Part shown: piece after piece, positions 35,981-48,665 of the stretch
Position numbering within the stretch: position 1 is the stretch's first letter
Layout: each line of letters opens with the position of its first letter
NCBI GenBank assembly: GCA_014338405.1
Contig: JTDE01000157.1
Location: 195,263 to 259,262 of the forward strand
Length of the DNA: 64,000 bases
Reading direction: 5' to 3'
From: Paragonimus skrjabini miyazakii
Lineage: Eukaryota; Platyhelminthes; Trematoda; Plagiorchiida; Troglotrematidae
Translations under genes and position numbers: made by a program
The notes under the pieces: generated by a model
Told to the model about the DNA's origin: nothing
The model's input: only the letters and a program-made list of their open reading frames with translations
Database searches by the model: none

Positions 35981-36171
35981 CTGAATGCGTAAACGCTTGG
36001 ACGCATTTGCTTACGAATAACTGCGGTCAATTGCAACTGACGTTCAGTTTGCATAGAACTAAAATCCTCTACCATCCATCAATAAATGTTATTCGTTTTT
36101 GGCTGGGTGTCTTGATCTACTTTTAAAATGTTCATATTTGTTAGCACCTTATATACAAGCAAAAATCTTAA

Positions 36172-36330
36172 CGGGCCACTTTCGAACAGCAAAGCTAGAC
36201 TCCAGTTTCGTCCCTGAGAAGACTCACCGGCGACAGTCAGGCTTGAAACCTCTTTTCACGTTCCCATGAGGTAGGCCGTTTCGACCACTGTCGTTGACTT
36301 CGCGATAAGCGCAACTGAGTTATGGTAACA
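36172..36330 (-). mobile_element. tRNA-derived SINE, decayed second copy
   Basis: Same orientation as the preceding SINE, about 190 bp away. On the minus strand, cataactcagttgcgc (A box), ggtttcaagcct (degenerate B box) and gtcttctcagggacgaaact (body) align in order. The tail is absent or unrecognisable. Confidence 0.65.
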
Positions 36331-39300
36331 AAACAATCAGTCAACATTCATTCGTGAGGAACGTTCTGTCATCTGAATGTAAAACCTGCAACAAAGCGCA
36401 AGCGTTTTGGAATTATTGTCGGAAAAATCTCCAACGGTTCACCAGCAATCAAAACATTCAAGTTCTGTAATCACTTCTCATCCTCCTAACAAATGCATAT
36501 GATCCTGACAGTTCTTGGCTTCTACAGCAGAGAGCAATCTCTTCAAATGAGCCGAAATTTAGTGTGGCGCTGTCACTGTTTCAAATGCAGGCTTTAATTA
36601 GAGTTCCACAAATATCTTCAAAGTTGGAAATGCAGTTCTGGTAGAACACCACTGTTTTTCGGACACAATTTTGTGCTCCTCCGCCAGTCCTCTTCATATC
36701 AATAACTAATGAAATTGTAGTAGATAAGTGGGTATGCGCTTGACCCTCGTCCACTAACAATTTAAAACGCCTTTCCTGAAGACCAGGCGAAATGTTGTCC
36801 CAACATGCAACGAAGAACACGACAGGGTTTGAAAACAAACCATACATTTCCGGCAACGTTTGCAAATATAATAAGTATTTACTCCTAGCCTAATCTGGGA
36901 ACAACAGCAGCAACCAAGGGTATAAAGGAAAAGAACGCGAGGTGGGCTCCAACCAACCTAGTGACACTCAGGATCGTGCGTCAAGCGAAGTGTGTAGAAC
37001 CCTCGAGTGCGTTTAACAACACTCGAAAAGGTGTAACGTACGGTCGAAACCAGCAGGCGTGCACAGATTGAATCTGAATTGTGTAACAGAGCGTGCTGTT
37101 GTGTTGTTGGCGCTGTTTTAGTTTTCGTTTATGCAAGTCGTGTGCAGGGCTTACTGGGCCTTTGGCTCATGCTTGTTAATGTTATTTCCTTTTACAGGAC
37201 TCTTGCTGGAACCCCCCCCCCTTCGGAATAACGCTTTCCCTCGGAATCTCCACGTTACCTCACAGTTACTCCACAAGTGTAACGGACAATCGGAGTAAAT
37301 TCGGCTGATTTGTATGTTACAAAGGTACGGGTGAAACGATTTTGAAGAATGGAACAATAGACAAGTCGTTAAGACAATGACAAGCATTCGCTGCGTGCAA
37401 TTAGTTGCACGACTGAAGAAAGTGGCATTGAGTTCGTATCTGGTATCCTGTGGAAGACGTGCACAGAACCATGCGTACAGAACAGACAGGTGGAGCAACA
37501 CGGTTGCAGCCACGGTCCTTAGAGAAACCACACGGTCACTAGTCACTATAACTTCCTTCCTATTTATAAGTTTTCAATTAGACACCCGAGCAAATTGATA
37601 ACACAATTACCTTCACCATTAAATCAGCTTGTTGATCACTAAAATTTGAGCAGGATAAAGGTCGCCCTCTTTCCGTGTCACAGCGAAACAATTGTACTTC
37701 TGTCCTGATGAGTGATTTTGTAACTAGATTGTTGCATGTTGAACATAGAACGATCTCAAGACGCCCGTTTATAGATTGTAAATCGCACTCTGTCATACAA
37801 GAAGTAAAGTCATTCGTGGACACCAAACTATCAATCTTGTACAGATGGAATCAGGGCAATCTGCTAGAATACCCGATAGACGAGCGTGGGCAAACTGAAC
37901 TTCTGACTAGAGCTTACATATTAAAATAGATTTCTCAGATGATCCCTTTTGAAAAGAAGCCACTAGATTTGGGTAACTTCTTTAATTATTGGTGCGTACT
38001 AACACCAAAATGAAACCCTCGTTAGGTAACCTTTTTTCTAATTCAGCAACCGAGACTGTGGTCACTTGGTCGTTGTTCATAAAGGAAGTCAGGCCGATTG
38101 AAAAATGTTGTAACTCGCACACATATTTCCCATTCTATGTTGTTATCACAGAAGCGCGAACTTAACGTTGTAATATTTAGAAGACGGAGCTCTATTCATC
38201 AAATCTGTCAAGATGAAGTGGAAATGTAAAACTTTGGATTTTATTCTCTATCGATAGCAGTAAACCAGCAACCCTTATAGAAAGACATCAGGAAACCATC
38301 CGTAAACGTTATGTACGAATCTATCCGCGGTCATACTAAACCTTACATGTGCAAAACCAGTTGGCTCTTGTGGCACCACACGGTTAAGCATATTCTCCAA
38401 TGGCCAGCACCAATGAATTCGCAGGACGAACAACTCACCACACCAATCGCGAAAAACTCGGTTCTATCGAACGTCAAACACGTAACAACAACAGATCAGC
38501 TTGTCAAACCGTTCGTGATGTCACCATATAATCGCTGCCCGTTATTCGGGCAAGACAGTTTAGTTATACATGTACAGAATATGTAGACTTAATCAATCTG
38601 TTTACCGCGAAATAAATTTTTTCAATGTTCTTAACGGTTTAGTTGGTTCGTTCGCGTCTTCTTGTGGCTATATGTGCTTTGTAAAATTGTGTTGGATTTA
38701 CTTTGACAGCTAATAAGAATAGTGGGGACTGTTAACGTCTGGTGTGAAATTTAAAAACTGATTACAGGCGAAAGTAGACATTTCCCAACTCTAACAGCAA
38801 CGAATGACCAAAATAAACAGATTTCAAGCAATTTGTCCCCTTGATCAACCTGTGTGATCAGAATTGGAGAAATGTCACTCCAAAGATCATCACATAATTT
38901 GCGTCTTATTCAAAAATAGATAGGTTACGTTTTCACGCCAAAACCCTTCACAGATTGCAGTTGTCACCCTTTAGCTAGTGCCTACACCACAAGTAAAGAT
39001 ACTATCATCTACTTTAAGTTCAGTTTTCAATTCCATTTCCATAACCCCATTGCTTCGATTGGTCTAACTTCCAGTTCACTGTGTCAGGGACGAAAGTATA
39101 CTGCGCATGTGTACATATCAACGTGCTGTGTTGTTCGTATACTCTTCGGTCAATCAGCCCACGACGTAGAACGAACGCAGTGTACGGGCGCTCTCGTTTC
39201 GTGTGGGCGTGTTGAGTATCCTACATTGTGTAAGTCATGGGAAACGGATAGAAACCTAACATCACGAAATAAACTACGGTATTCGCCAGCTCGAGGCAGG

Positions 39301-40975
39301 TATCACAGTTTAGCATAAACCAATACAGTCTCAACAGCTACGCAACTACCTGTTACCAGAACAAACTGATCTCCCATATGCACATATTCATCAAACAGTA
39401 CTTCGAACAACTTACGGATTTCTTATAACAAAAACATTCATCAGCCAACAAACTTGACGCTTAATGGAGAGAAGGAGCCAAAGAGCGTTCGTATATCGTG
39501 CACACCAATTTTGTCATTTTACCATAATCCTGCCATAGAAACAACGCTAACGGCATGAGTACTTCCATGACATATTCGTCAAACAATGAAAGCAAAATGA
39601 ATCGACAACAAACACTTTATGTCCACGGACTCGACACACGTGTTTTCTATCTTCTCAATTCAACCGAAGTTGTTTGTTGTAAGCATATGAAGCTTAACAG
39701 AATGAAGTGAATTCGGCCTGGTACCGTCTCAGGTTTAAATTTCCTATCTCATTATAGTGGTTCAAGGGAAGAAATGCATACGCAACATGTCTGTTACCTA
39801 AGGATGAATTTTAAAAGTCTGTTTTCTTATCATCGTTTGTTTTGATTACGTCTATGTGTGGTTTGGGAATTATCTTGCTGAACAGAATACGCCCACCGAG
39901 CATACTTTTGGGTGACAACACGTTCGAGGGGGTCAGTATGTCGTCCATTCATAAGCTTAATTTCGCAGAAATACTGTTGTATGCCTATTCAGGTGCTATC
40001 AGCAGTAAGCCTTACTGGTTATGACAACGGCAGAGAGAACAAGCGACGGTAGAAGCACGAACTCCATTGTGGCATTCACAAGCAGTAACGTCATCCTTAT
40101 GTGCGTGGACGAATGAATCGTTGGTCGTTGAAGACGCGACCAATTAGGACGCAGCTTGAGTCCCAACACGGGAGTGGGGCACACGGGCGGCCTCGACGCG
40201 CATACGACCCACACAAATCCAGGACCGTTTCGATGAGTTCCATTCGAGTTGTGAATGTTCAGAGGCTATCCCGAAGAAAAGAAGCACGTAGTTCGTCAGC
40301 CTGATAGCATCGTGCCTGGAATCAATCATCAACTTTCAACCAGATTCAATAATTAAGGATTTTGATAAATACGACTAAATATCTATCACAGTAACTTTGA
40401 TAGGTTGTGAACCATCTGATGAAATCCTAGTTTGAGTCAGTTGACAGTAGGTCTACAAGTAAATGATCCAGTAACAAAATTTATACACTTGATTGCTTAT
40501 TCTTACCATTAATTCAGCTGAATAGGCTATAGCTAGGTCAACATACTGTGTACAATAGATTAGCAACTAAGACCATTGTTCCATGTAGTGACGAGAAATT
40601 TAAGTCACAAATTGTAACGTTCATATAGTCACTACAACCGTTTTTTTCTGTGGTGAAACGTCACGTCCCAATAAAACCCTAACAAAAATCTTTTTTTTAA
40701 CAAATAACTCGATTTTATCGAAAACATAGCATTGAAAAAGTTTATCTGTCAGCTCCAAAAGCGATATCCATATCCATCTGCTTTCCCTAACACAACGACC
40801 ATGATCATCAGGTCGTTTCCTCAAGGATTTTACAGTGTCCACATTTTTCCCATGAAAATGATAAATTCCGTCCAATCGAAGAAGTTACTAGGGTAGTGAA
40901 AAGACATTTGATGTGGGCTATTAACAGTTTAATTTTATCTCACTAACCGGTTATCAGTTCGATCATTTTTAACAG
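36331..40975. other. No recognisable gene
   Basis: Contains a C10 homopolymer at 37212-37221 and a fragment at 37940-37970 (ccttttgaaaagaagccact) resembling the SINE body. The 84-codon frame at 37675-37929 is preceded by a good acceptor-like tract (ctctttccgtgtcacag) but shows no known domain and ends at a stop. The 91-codon frame at 38311-38586 is likewise unidentified. Confidence 0.5.
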
Positions 40976-41130
40976 GACATATTACAGATCGACTGCTCAT
41001 CGGTGATCCGTATGCTCCAAACCATTTAGCGAGTGTTGTCAAGTCCGTCAACAAGCCTAGGACGGATCTTTGGTTTGACTGTGAGAAGGCGGGGATTATC
41101 GAAATCAGATTCCACTCTGTCTTTGGATAA
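40976..41130 (+). other. Candidate terminal exon or repeat (uncertain)
   Basis: A pyrimidine tract and acceptor (catttttaacag) precede an open frame that begins with two bases of a split codon and runs 50 codons to a taa: HITDRLLIGDPYAPN, then VKSVNKPRTDLWFDCEKAG. The incoming phase equals that required after the exon at 22432, so it could be a C-terminal exon of the Ig gene. No hydrophobic anchor or known domain is seen, and the flanking DNA (to about 41480) has a repeat-like, higher-G+C look. A one-in-three phase match is weak evidence. Confidence 0.25.
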
Positions 41131-43189
41131 GATTGGGAGAATGTACCAGAGTGGACAATGAATTATGTTCAACCCAGGTCACTTGACCTAGGCAAAGGGA
41201 GGACCACACATGGTTGGTTACCTTATTGCCATGTGATCTGAGGTGTCAGTCGACTCATCTCTCACTCCGCACTGTTGCTGGTGTATACCACAGGTTTACG
41301 CCTATTAACGTGCTCCAATTGAATCGCCCTCACTTTGCAGGTAACGCTGGGGTTAACTAACCGAAAATGCCAGGATATTTATGAAGACGGAAGTTGAACT
41401 GTTAGGTAAGAGGGGAAAGTTTGCGAACTGGACAGCCGACTGTCTCAAGATAGGTGACCGTTTAACCGCAGGAGATTATTGCAAAAGTGAGATACTTCAT
41501 TTACGTCAATGTATGTAAACAGCTGTTATCATTTGTACTGTGTTCTCAAATGTAACTCACATCTGTAATTACCGACTCGTTTGTGAGATGTTTGTGCCTA
41601 CCCAATGGAGTCCGCAGATCGGTTTGCTCTTAGGAAATGTGGGCTAACTCAGTCTGCCCAAAGATTCCAACTGACATTCTAACTGTGCGAAGTAAGCTAC
41701 CATAAGTAGTGTGCTTGATGGCCAAAATTCACCGGAAACACAAGATCGGTTTCTTACTCTGTAAAATTATATCAGTCGAAGGTCTTGGGTCAGACTGAAT
41801 TTCTGTGTATCACCTGCGAATGCTCCTGACAGATGTACTGGTCCACGGACTCCGTTGCGTCTTGGCTAAGCGATACAACCCACGTACTAACCACAAAATG
41901 TGGGACTTATCAGTCTTACGGTACAACATGTGGTCGAAGTTCACCGGATATGCCCACCTGACGCGCAGCTCTCACCTAGTCGGTCGCTCCGGATCGAAAC
42001 CTTCATTTTACCGTGTATGCAGGAAAAACGTGACTGTGTGGTGCAATGGTCTGCGTGAGTCATGGCCACGGCAAAACAACACGCCTGTCACACTGCTTTG
42101 TGTACGCCCGGCTGGACTGAGTCATGTGACCTGTACTGGTCGGACTTTTACTGTTTGGTTGTGTATGCCTACCTGCTCGTTTCAGTACACTGTTTACAGT
42201 ACGGCCGCGAGATAGTGTCTTCCCATTAAGCTCCATCACTCTCACCTGCACAGCTGTTCTGCCAAATGCAACACATCCTTGCTGTTTGACCGTGCACTGC
42301 AGTTGTAAATCAGACACCAAGCTGTGTTGCTCGTAAGTAAGGGTTGCAAATGTGTTAATTAGGGAGTCATTCAGTTATGAGGAATCTGGGTTCCGGCTGG
42401 ATGCGATCTACTGACGGGAAGTGCGTATTCCTATACGGCATGGGATCTACCAGCTACGAAGTCACACGAGGAGCCTGTAACTTTCAACTTACGACTTCAC
42501 TGCCAAACCATTTAGTGTCCATCGATTCATTCAGGAGGGGCACTACGATGATAAGGCTACGCATATCCACCACCGTAGCCGATTTAAAAGGATACAATTC
42601 ATTTTCATAAAACGTTGACCTCCAACATTGTTTAGTGGAATTCTCACAATGGTTAGCAGTGTGGGTACGTTCCCACAAAGTCTCACACCAGATTTGACGA
42701 GTTACCCAGTGGCAATAATTCAGAAGACAACAAACAGCGCAGTACTCTATATATTGCCACGACCGAGAAGCAACAAAATGTACAGCCAGCAAGCGTCCTG
42801 CGTGTAGCGCGCGGAACGGAAAAGTGAGGAATTTTTCTACCAGCGGAAATAAGGCTTACAATTGGGCTAAACAAACTTGGCTCATCAGGGGGTGTCAAAT
42901 TGTACAACAAAATATCAACAAAAATTAGGCTCTTCTAGGAGGTCGCTACAGCAGCCAAACTACAAACACCTGAGAGTTATGTGGTAAAAACCAAGACATG
43001 TAATCACCACAACCGACGTTAGTAAAATATTCTAAACGCTAGGAAACTTAACGTCAGAACCAATCACAATTTTCCGCACTGTAAAAGTGTCCCCATATTG
43101 GGAACGAAAACAAACTGTAAGCTACCAGTTGCTGTTCAGAACTCGGAGACCAATGTTGAATCCGAATAATTCACGGTTGGTTGCTTGTT
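41131..43189. other. No recognisable gene
   Basis: A 136-codon open frame at 41805-42215 lies in locally G+C-richer DNA containing a tRNA-B-box-like ggatcgaaacc (about 41992-42002). It is probably part of an unrecognised repeat and is not called as a gene. Confidence 0.45.
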
Positions 43190-44080
43190 AAATATTCAAA
43201 GTCTCAGTGCCCCAAGTCGGTTACGTGCTTGCACAATGAGTGTGCTATTGCTTGTAGATGTTAACGCGCTACTTGTACGTAGCGAACGCAAACCTCAGCT
43301 GCTGGCCACGGCTTTCGCGACCGTCACATCTAAAATTGGTCTGGATATGAACACAGATAAGACATTCTTTCCCTGAAGTCTCCTCCGGGCGGAAGTGCCC
43401 TACCTCCACCTTAAATCCGCAACAATGAAGACGACGTGGATGGTTGTACGGACTTGTGGCATTTGGGTAGTACTCTATCGACAGATCTGTCCGTGAACCT
43501 CGAGTTACGAGCTCGTGTGGCGAAGACCAGCGCCTATTTCAGACGTTTGAAAAGACGCATTTGGAACGGCCGCAGGTTCGAGATGAAAATAAAGTTGCTT
43601 AAGTGTTGCTCAGTGGTGATGTATACACTGTTGTACGGCAGTGAAAGTGGTTCAACGAAGTGTGCGGTATCTAAACTGCGTTACTTACGACGTATGTCTG
43701 GCAGTGGATGGTCGGACATGGTTCCGCACACTGAAGCACTTTGACGAGCGGACTCGGACGGGATTGAAATCATGCCCATTTTCGATCAGCCTCGCTGGCC
43801 AGAACACGTCCGTAGGATGGACGCTTAATGAACTCGGAAGCAGCTTCTGTACGAGCAACTGAAAAAAGGTATGCGAAATCCTGGTGGTCAAAAACGGAGA
43901 AACCGGGAAGTTATCCAAATAATTTTTTGCCGTTATGAGGGCTATTTTAGATCCTGGAGGGACTTAGCCTTGAACCGGACGATCTGGAAGAACGCTATCC
44001 GGACGGGCGTCCGAAGGTTCAATGAACAACAGTAGTACGACCGAGAATAGAAGCATGCAGTATACAAGGAAGCCATAGGT
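43190..44080 (+). pseudogene. RTE-like LINE 3' end (reverse transcriptase C-terminal part)
   Basis: Over two or three frames the plus strand reads the C-terminal half of an RTE-type RT. First comes a segment ATVTSKIGLDMNTDKT (43317-43371), then the YLGST-like block LWHLGSTLSTDLSVN, ARVAKTSAYFRRLKRRIWN, KLLKCCSVVMYTLLYGSES and LRYLRRMSGSGWSDMVPHTE. Near 43944-44025 is SWRDLALNRTIWKNAIRTGV, the conserved tail of such ORFs. The catalytic YADD region upstream is degraded (near 43255 it reads VDVNALL). Stops and frameshifts make it a dead fragment. Distinct from the CR1-like copies by its C-terminal motifs. Confidence 0.85.
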
Positions 44081-44555
44081 GTTATAGGTCGTGGTGACAT
44101 AACCATATGGCGTTGCGATTAATCCAACCACGAGTGCATTGTCCGTCTCGGATAAATAGATCTTCAACTTACTCATAGCACACCGCTGGCGAATAGACAA
44201 CGAGTACGTTAGGCTCAAATAGATTATGCCGATTATATCTGTCTTTCATTCGTGTCAACCAACGACCACCATCGTTTTTTGAATCACCTGCTCTTCTTTT
44301 CAGAAAGCCTGGTCATGATAGCTCTTTCGCTTCTTTTCTTCAGGTCATTGTCAGTTTTGTTGATACACTGCATGGCGAAAGTTTGGTTGAATTTTTGGCT
44401 CGAATGTTAACTTTTTTTGTTTAGTTTCCTTCATTTCGTTTGGAGTGCAATACTATGTACTATCATACTGATCTATTGTTTGCCTTATATTTTCAATATA
44501 TTTCTTCTCATCTTACAACTTACCACTAGAGTCTCTCTGTTTTTTTGCTGCCTAG
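44081..44555. other. No recognisable gene
   Basis: Pyrimidine-rich DNA leading to the acceptor-like tract at 44531-44555. Confidence 0.5.
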
Positions 44556-44826
44556 AGAGAAGGGTTTCACCTTCGTACTAGCTCACAATCTAGTTAACCA
44601 GCATTGGCCAACCGAACCACAGTCTTCCACCCACATGTCTCTTGGTGTTGTGCCTTTGAATTTACATCGAATACGTGATATGGGACTGGAACTACAAGTG
44701 ATGCAGCGTGAGCCACCTGTAATGAGTGTTGTGTGCATATGTATTCTGGCGCCAGTCATGCTGACAGGCTATCCGGAATCGGATACTACCAATCCTGAAT
44801 CGGTTTATTATGTCATTTGTCTGCGT
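44556..44826 (+). CDS. Candidate internal exon of unknown gene
   Basis: A strong acceptor (ctgtttttttgctgcctag) and a consensus donor (gtgagt at 44827) bound a stop-free frame of 90 codons, starting after one base and ending on a codon boundary. It begins EKGFTFVLAHNLVNQHWP, contains a hydrophobic run VMSVVCICILAPVML and ends ESVYYVICLR. No family was recognised. Its phase does not follow directly from the Ig exon at 22432. Signals of this quality also arise by chance in 64 kb. Confidence 0.3.
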
Positions 44827-47254
44827 GTGAGTATGCTTTAACTCTGCTGGTGTGTGTCCGTATATATATCAGCTGTATCAGTATGCTGTCGCAATACATC
44901 GACTGGCTGCACGCATTTATCTTCCCGTTCAATATACTGTCAACATAACTGCCTAGTTCACAACGAATAACAGTCCGTATACTCGTATTCTGTGAGTATC
45001 ACGGAGACAGAAGCACGCAGACATTGTCCCGATGTTAATACCTGCGAATCTACAATCAGATGTTAGATCACGAGACGACGGAACAATCAGACGCTTTTGG
45101 CAAGCGTGATAGAGCTTTCATCTGTCCGACCATCGATGCATTCGTTCTGTCATACTCGTCTGGAGGCACCAGTGAGTAGATCATGACTAGACTAGATAGC
45201 GTATACTTCGGTAACTAAGGTATGGAGTTCATTCGCTCAATCTTTAAGAACTTATACATTTCGATGATTGGACTACGTGGTTAGGATGCCAACTATTTGT
45301 ACACCACCCTATAAAATGATGTATGGTGTGATGTGAAACAGTGGTGTTCGTCTCTCACATTGGAGTCCTTGTGACTCACGCGAGTCGGTAGGTGGAGATG
45401 TTCAGGGAAATAACAGTCAACAGAGTGTCGTAACACAAATACTGTTGTGACCGAGCTGTCTCTGAAATAGAAGTAACTAATGCAGCTGGAAAGTAAAAGT
45501 CACAGGAGCGCTATCTGGTAGGTGTTACCCCACCGTTACTTGCACATCGGGTGTTTTAAACAAGAGGATACTGAATTTTTGGACCTGTGGAACCCATATT
45601 TTCTGTATGTATGGCTGAGTTTGGTTACGCTGCCCAGATTTCCTAATTCACTCTACCTTAGGTATAATGGACACAGTGACGAATGCTACCTCATAGAATG
45701 CATATGGCCGGTTGGTTACAATAACTACTATGGTTCATGCTCGTGTAAAATTTTCTGAAACACAAAAAGTCGCACACGGTAAATCCTAGATCAATGAAAA
45801 TTACAAGCCGAGAGAGTAAGTTACTTGGAGAACTCACAAAAGTTTGAAATGAATTGGAAATGTTTGTCAATGTTTATTAAAAGTATGATACCAGGTAACC
45901 GATGTTAATTCTCGCAAATGTGTGAAAAGTGAGTGTTGTGTCCAATCGAATGCCAGTGAGCAATGCAGTTGGCCAATCAGATTGTTCTGATCTTCAAGCG
46001 ATCGATGACACATGCGGGCAGCGGATACCCGTGCTGTGTGGACTGACAGATTTTCCGTAACGTATCGTGAAAACGGTTGCTCTAATAAATCTTACTACTG
46101 GTATTTTCCGTCGTTCTTGAATACAACAACTATTTTGAACAACAGCATTCCTAATCAAAACTTCAAAAGCTTAACGGAATATACGTTTTCTATTTCTTTA
46201 AAAATCTAACTTACCTCGTCCTTGCATGAAGTCACCGGGGATTTGAAAATCATTCTTTTATTTTAAGACATTCTTTCAGAACAGAACTTTTCAATCCCCT
46301 CATTTTGAACATAGTTGTATCATGTCCTCCTCTGTCCTTCCCCACCGCCAAGAAAACTGTAGACAAAATTTTGTAGCGATTTGTTATGGCGAGCCAAATC
46401 AGTGTCAAATCTGCCAAGCGTAAAGTTTATTTTCTTGGTCACTGGTTTTAAACACATAAAGGGAGACACTTCGGGCGATCCCGAATAATGAAAATGGAAT
46501 GTTCATTCGTGGGTCGTAAGCAATAGGGGAGATCACATAAATACAACATCGCATGAAACAAGCACACATGGAAATGCCATGCGGTCATACCGTGGACGAG
46601 GCTTAATTACCACAGCGTGAGAACAGACTTCACTTGAGAACGGAATTCTGCATCAAGTGGTGTCGATTCTTGTTACCTACTCTTCGTTAAACATAACACC
46701 ATTAGTGTGCCTCAACATGTGATGGAACTTGTATTGATTTGACTCACATTCTCTAACACTAAGCACTTCTAAACGAAGGCAGAATCCTGAGCGCTTTGAC
46801 TATCTGGACAGGCACTTCCGGACTGTTGGCAGGCAATTAAGCGCTAAATGTTTCTAACAGCAGCTACAATTTTTCCGTTTTCGTCCAAATCATGGGAACA
46901 TCACCAATAGACCGTGGATGGGTCTGACTGCTAATACGTTTAACGACTGATTGGTCCAACTGCACCTCGTATAGGACTCGACCACGGCACCCAGAGATAA
47001 TCCACGGCACTCGTAGTTATGAATGCAAATAATTCCCAAACATCAAGTACTCTAGGGGTACGATAAGCCCATACAACTTTTTGCCGGACTATAAATTGTA
47101 GCAATCTCGCAGGATCTGACGCATGCCTTAAATTCAAACGAACGCTCATCTATGGGTATCGGTTTTTAACCAAGATAAAGACTCTCAGAATCACTGGTAT
47201 CTCGAGACGTAAATTGGATGAAACCACGCAAAGTCTGACCAACGTGCCTGGCTA
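44827..47254. other. No recognisable gene
   Basis: Open frames of 60-80 codons only, none with motifs. Confidence 0.5.
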
Positions 47255-47797
47255 ATGGTCTTAAATTTTTTTTATGTTCATTACTACTTTTTGAAATTGA
47301 TGAAGAAAGGTACCGATAACTTCACACCCTACGCTGGAATCGGGACTGTGACAGCTACAAACACCCCCAACATGGCTTATAACCAATTCAACTGTCTAAT
47401 CCTCACTTACAGACTCATTGGTGGAAGGCGGGTTGCGCAGTTTGAGCAGAGCCAAATAGAACTTAGAAATGACATTCCAGTGGTTTACAACAGAGTGTTT
47501 GCACTGAGCCAGTCTGAAACACGGAACGACAGTGATAGAACAGTTACTACCAGACAAACTTCCTGGTTCCATATATACTAGTTTCAACCAAGAAACGAAA
47601 GAACTGTGACCACAGTAGCAACACAAGTCCCCGTATGGTTTGCTGATTCTGCACAAAATGACGCTATTCCAAGTGTTGTTCGTACAAGACGTCCAACTGT
47701 AGTAAGTGCAACAGAAAATGGCATAGGTAACAGTGCTGTTTATCACAAAAGCAACACAACCCAGTACTCAACCACTTCGGTGACCAACAGAGTATGA
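47255..47797 (+). pseudogene. Thr/Val-rich reading frame interrupted by one stop (unknown)
   Basis: One frame is open from 47255 to 47797 except for a single tag near 47579-47581. The two halves share a related segment: RTVTTRQTSWF before the stop and RTVTTVATQVPVWF after it, about 70 nt apart, suggesting an internal duplication. The composition (Thr, Val, Asn, Gln-rich, few Lys) is unlike the surrounding A+T-rich DNA. It could be a decayed exon, a mobile-element fragment or a minisatellite-like repeat that happens to be open. No family recognised. Confidence 0.35.
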
Positions 47798-48517
47798 GGC
47801 AATCCAAGATAAGGACGATCCTGGATGTTTCCTTCAGATGTTCTCGTACCCACAATGAATACAACATGGAGCTACTTCATCTTGTTGAAACCAAACGCAA
47901 GTAAATACCTCTAACCGTTTCAAAGCTGGTACAACATTTTGCTGTAGGTCCTACTGGTAAAATCTTTATCACAGTAAAAAGGTATGATAACCCGTGTTCC
48001 AACAGTCCACGTCAGTATCATAAACTTTAAGCTATGTTGACATCAGATTGGAGCAAAGTGATCAAGGTCACTGATGTGCCAAAAATGACCTTCTGCATGA
48101 AACCATTTGGATAAGCTATTGCTTCTTCAGTCTGTACTAAGAGAGTGAGGCACATAATCACCAAATATTTATTCATTCGCTTGGTTCTTTCGAGCGGCTA
48201 CCTCATTCTCATTATCTATCGGGAACGTCCACAGAAATTAACATGTCCATAGTTTTAGTATGAAATGCAAACTCTGAGACTACCTTTTGCCGTATGTTGT
48301 TGTTCTGCTTAAAGACAATGATTTTACGTAGACAAAACGAGAGCCAGTATTTCGAACATATTTTGCGAATTAATGGTTTATACACCAATGCTTTTGTCTG
48401 TGTTTTTCTTCGCTCTATGACAACTTTGACCTTCGAGTGGAACAGCACACCTGTAGTGGTAAATGACAAATGTGTATACTTAGTAGATTCAATCAGATCT
48501 CAGTAAATTTGCTACCG
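47798..48517. other. No recognisable gene
   Basis: A short 'cctggatgtttcct' stretch near 47821 recurs as 'cctggatgtttacct' near 61950; possibly an old repeat. Confidence 0.4.
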
Positions 48518-48665
48518 AAAACTGTCTCACCAAGGTATAGTTTTGGTTCGTGCTTGGGGATATGGCATCGAGCAGATAATAAAAAGCTGAACTTCTGACT
48601 GTACGCAGTCTGGGTAAGAAATGTAATTACTTCCTGACATTGAAAACAGGCGTACGTTACAGAAG
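48518..48665 (+). repeat. Dispersed repeat pair, member 1
   Basis: 'actgtctca..aaggtatagttttggttcgtg' followed by 'gatat', 'agcagata', 'aagct.aac' and 'tgaaaacag' aligns in order with 52911-53062 in the same orientation. Family not recognised. Confidence 0.75.

Noticed and set aside
38311..38586. Frame containing a HTKPYMCK stretch resembling a C2H2 zinc finger linker
   Set aside because: The second Cys is Ser and the His spacing is wrong; no further fingers follow.
41805..42215. 136-codon plus-strand frame
   Set aside because: It overlaps an equally open minus-strand frame and tRNA-box-like repeat DNA; its openness probably follows from higher G+C.
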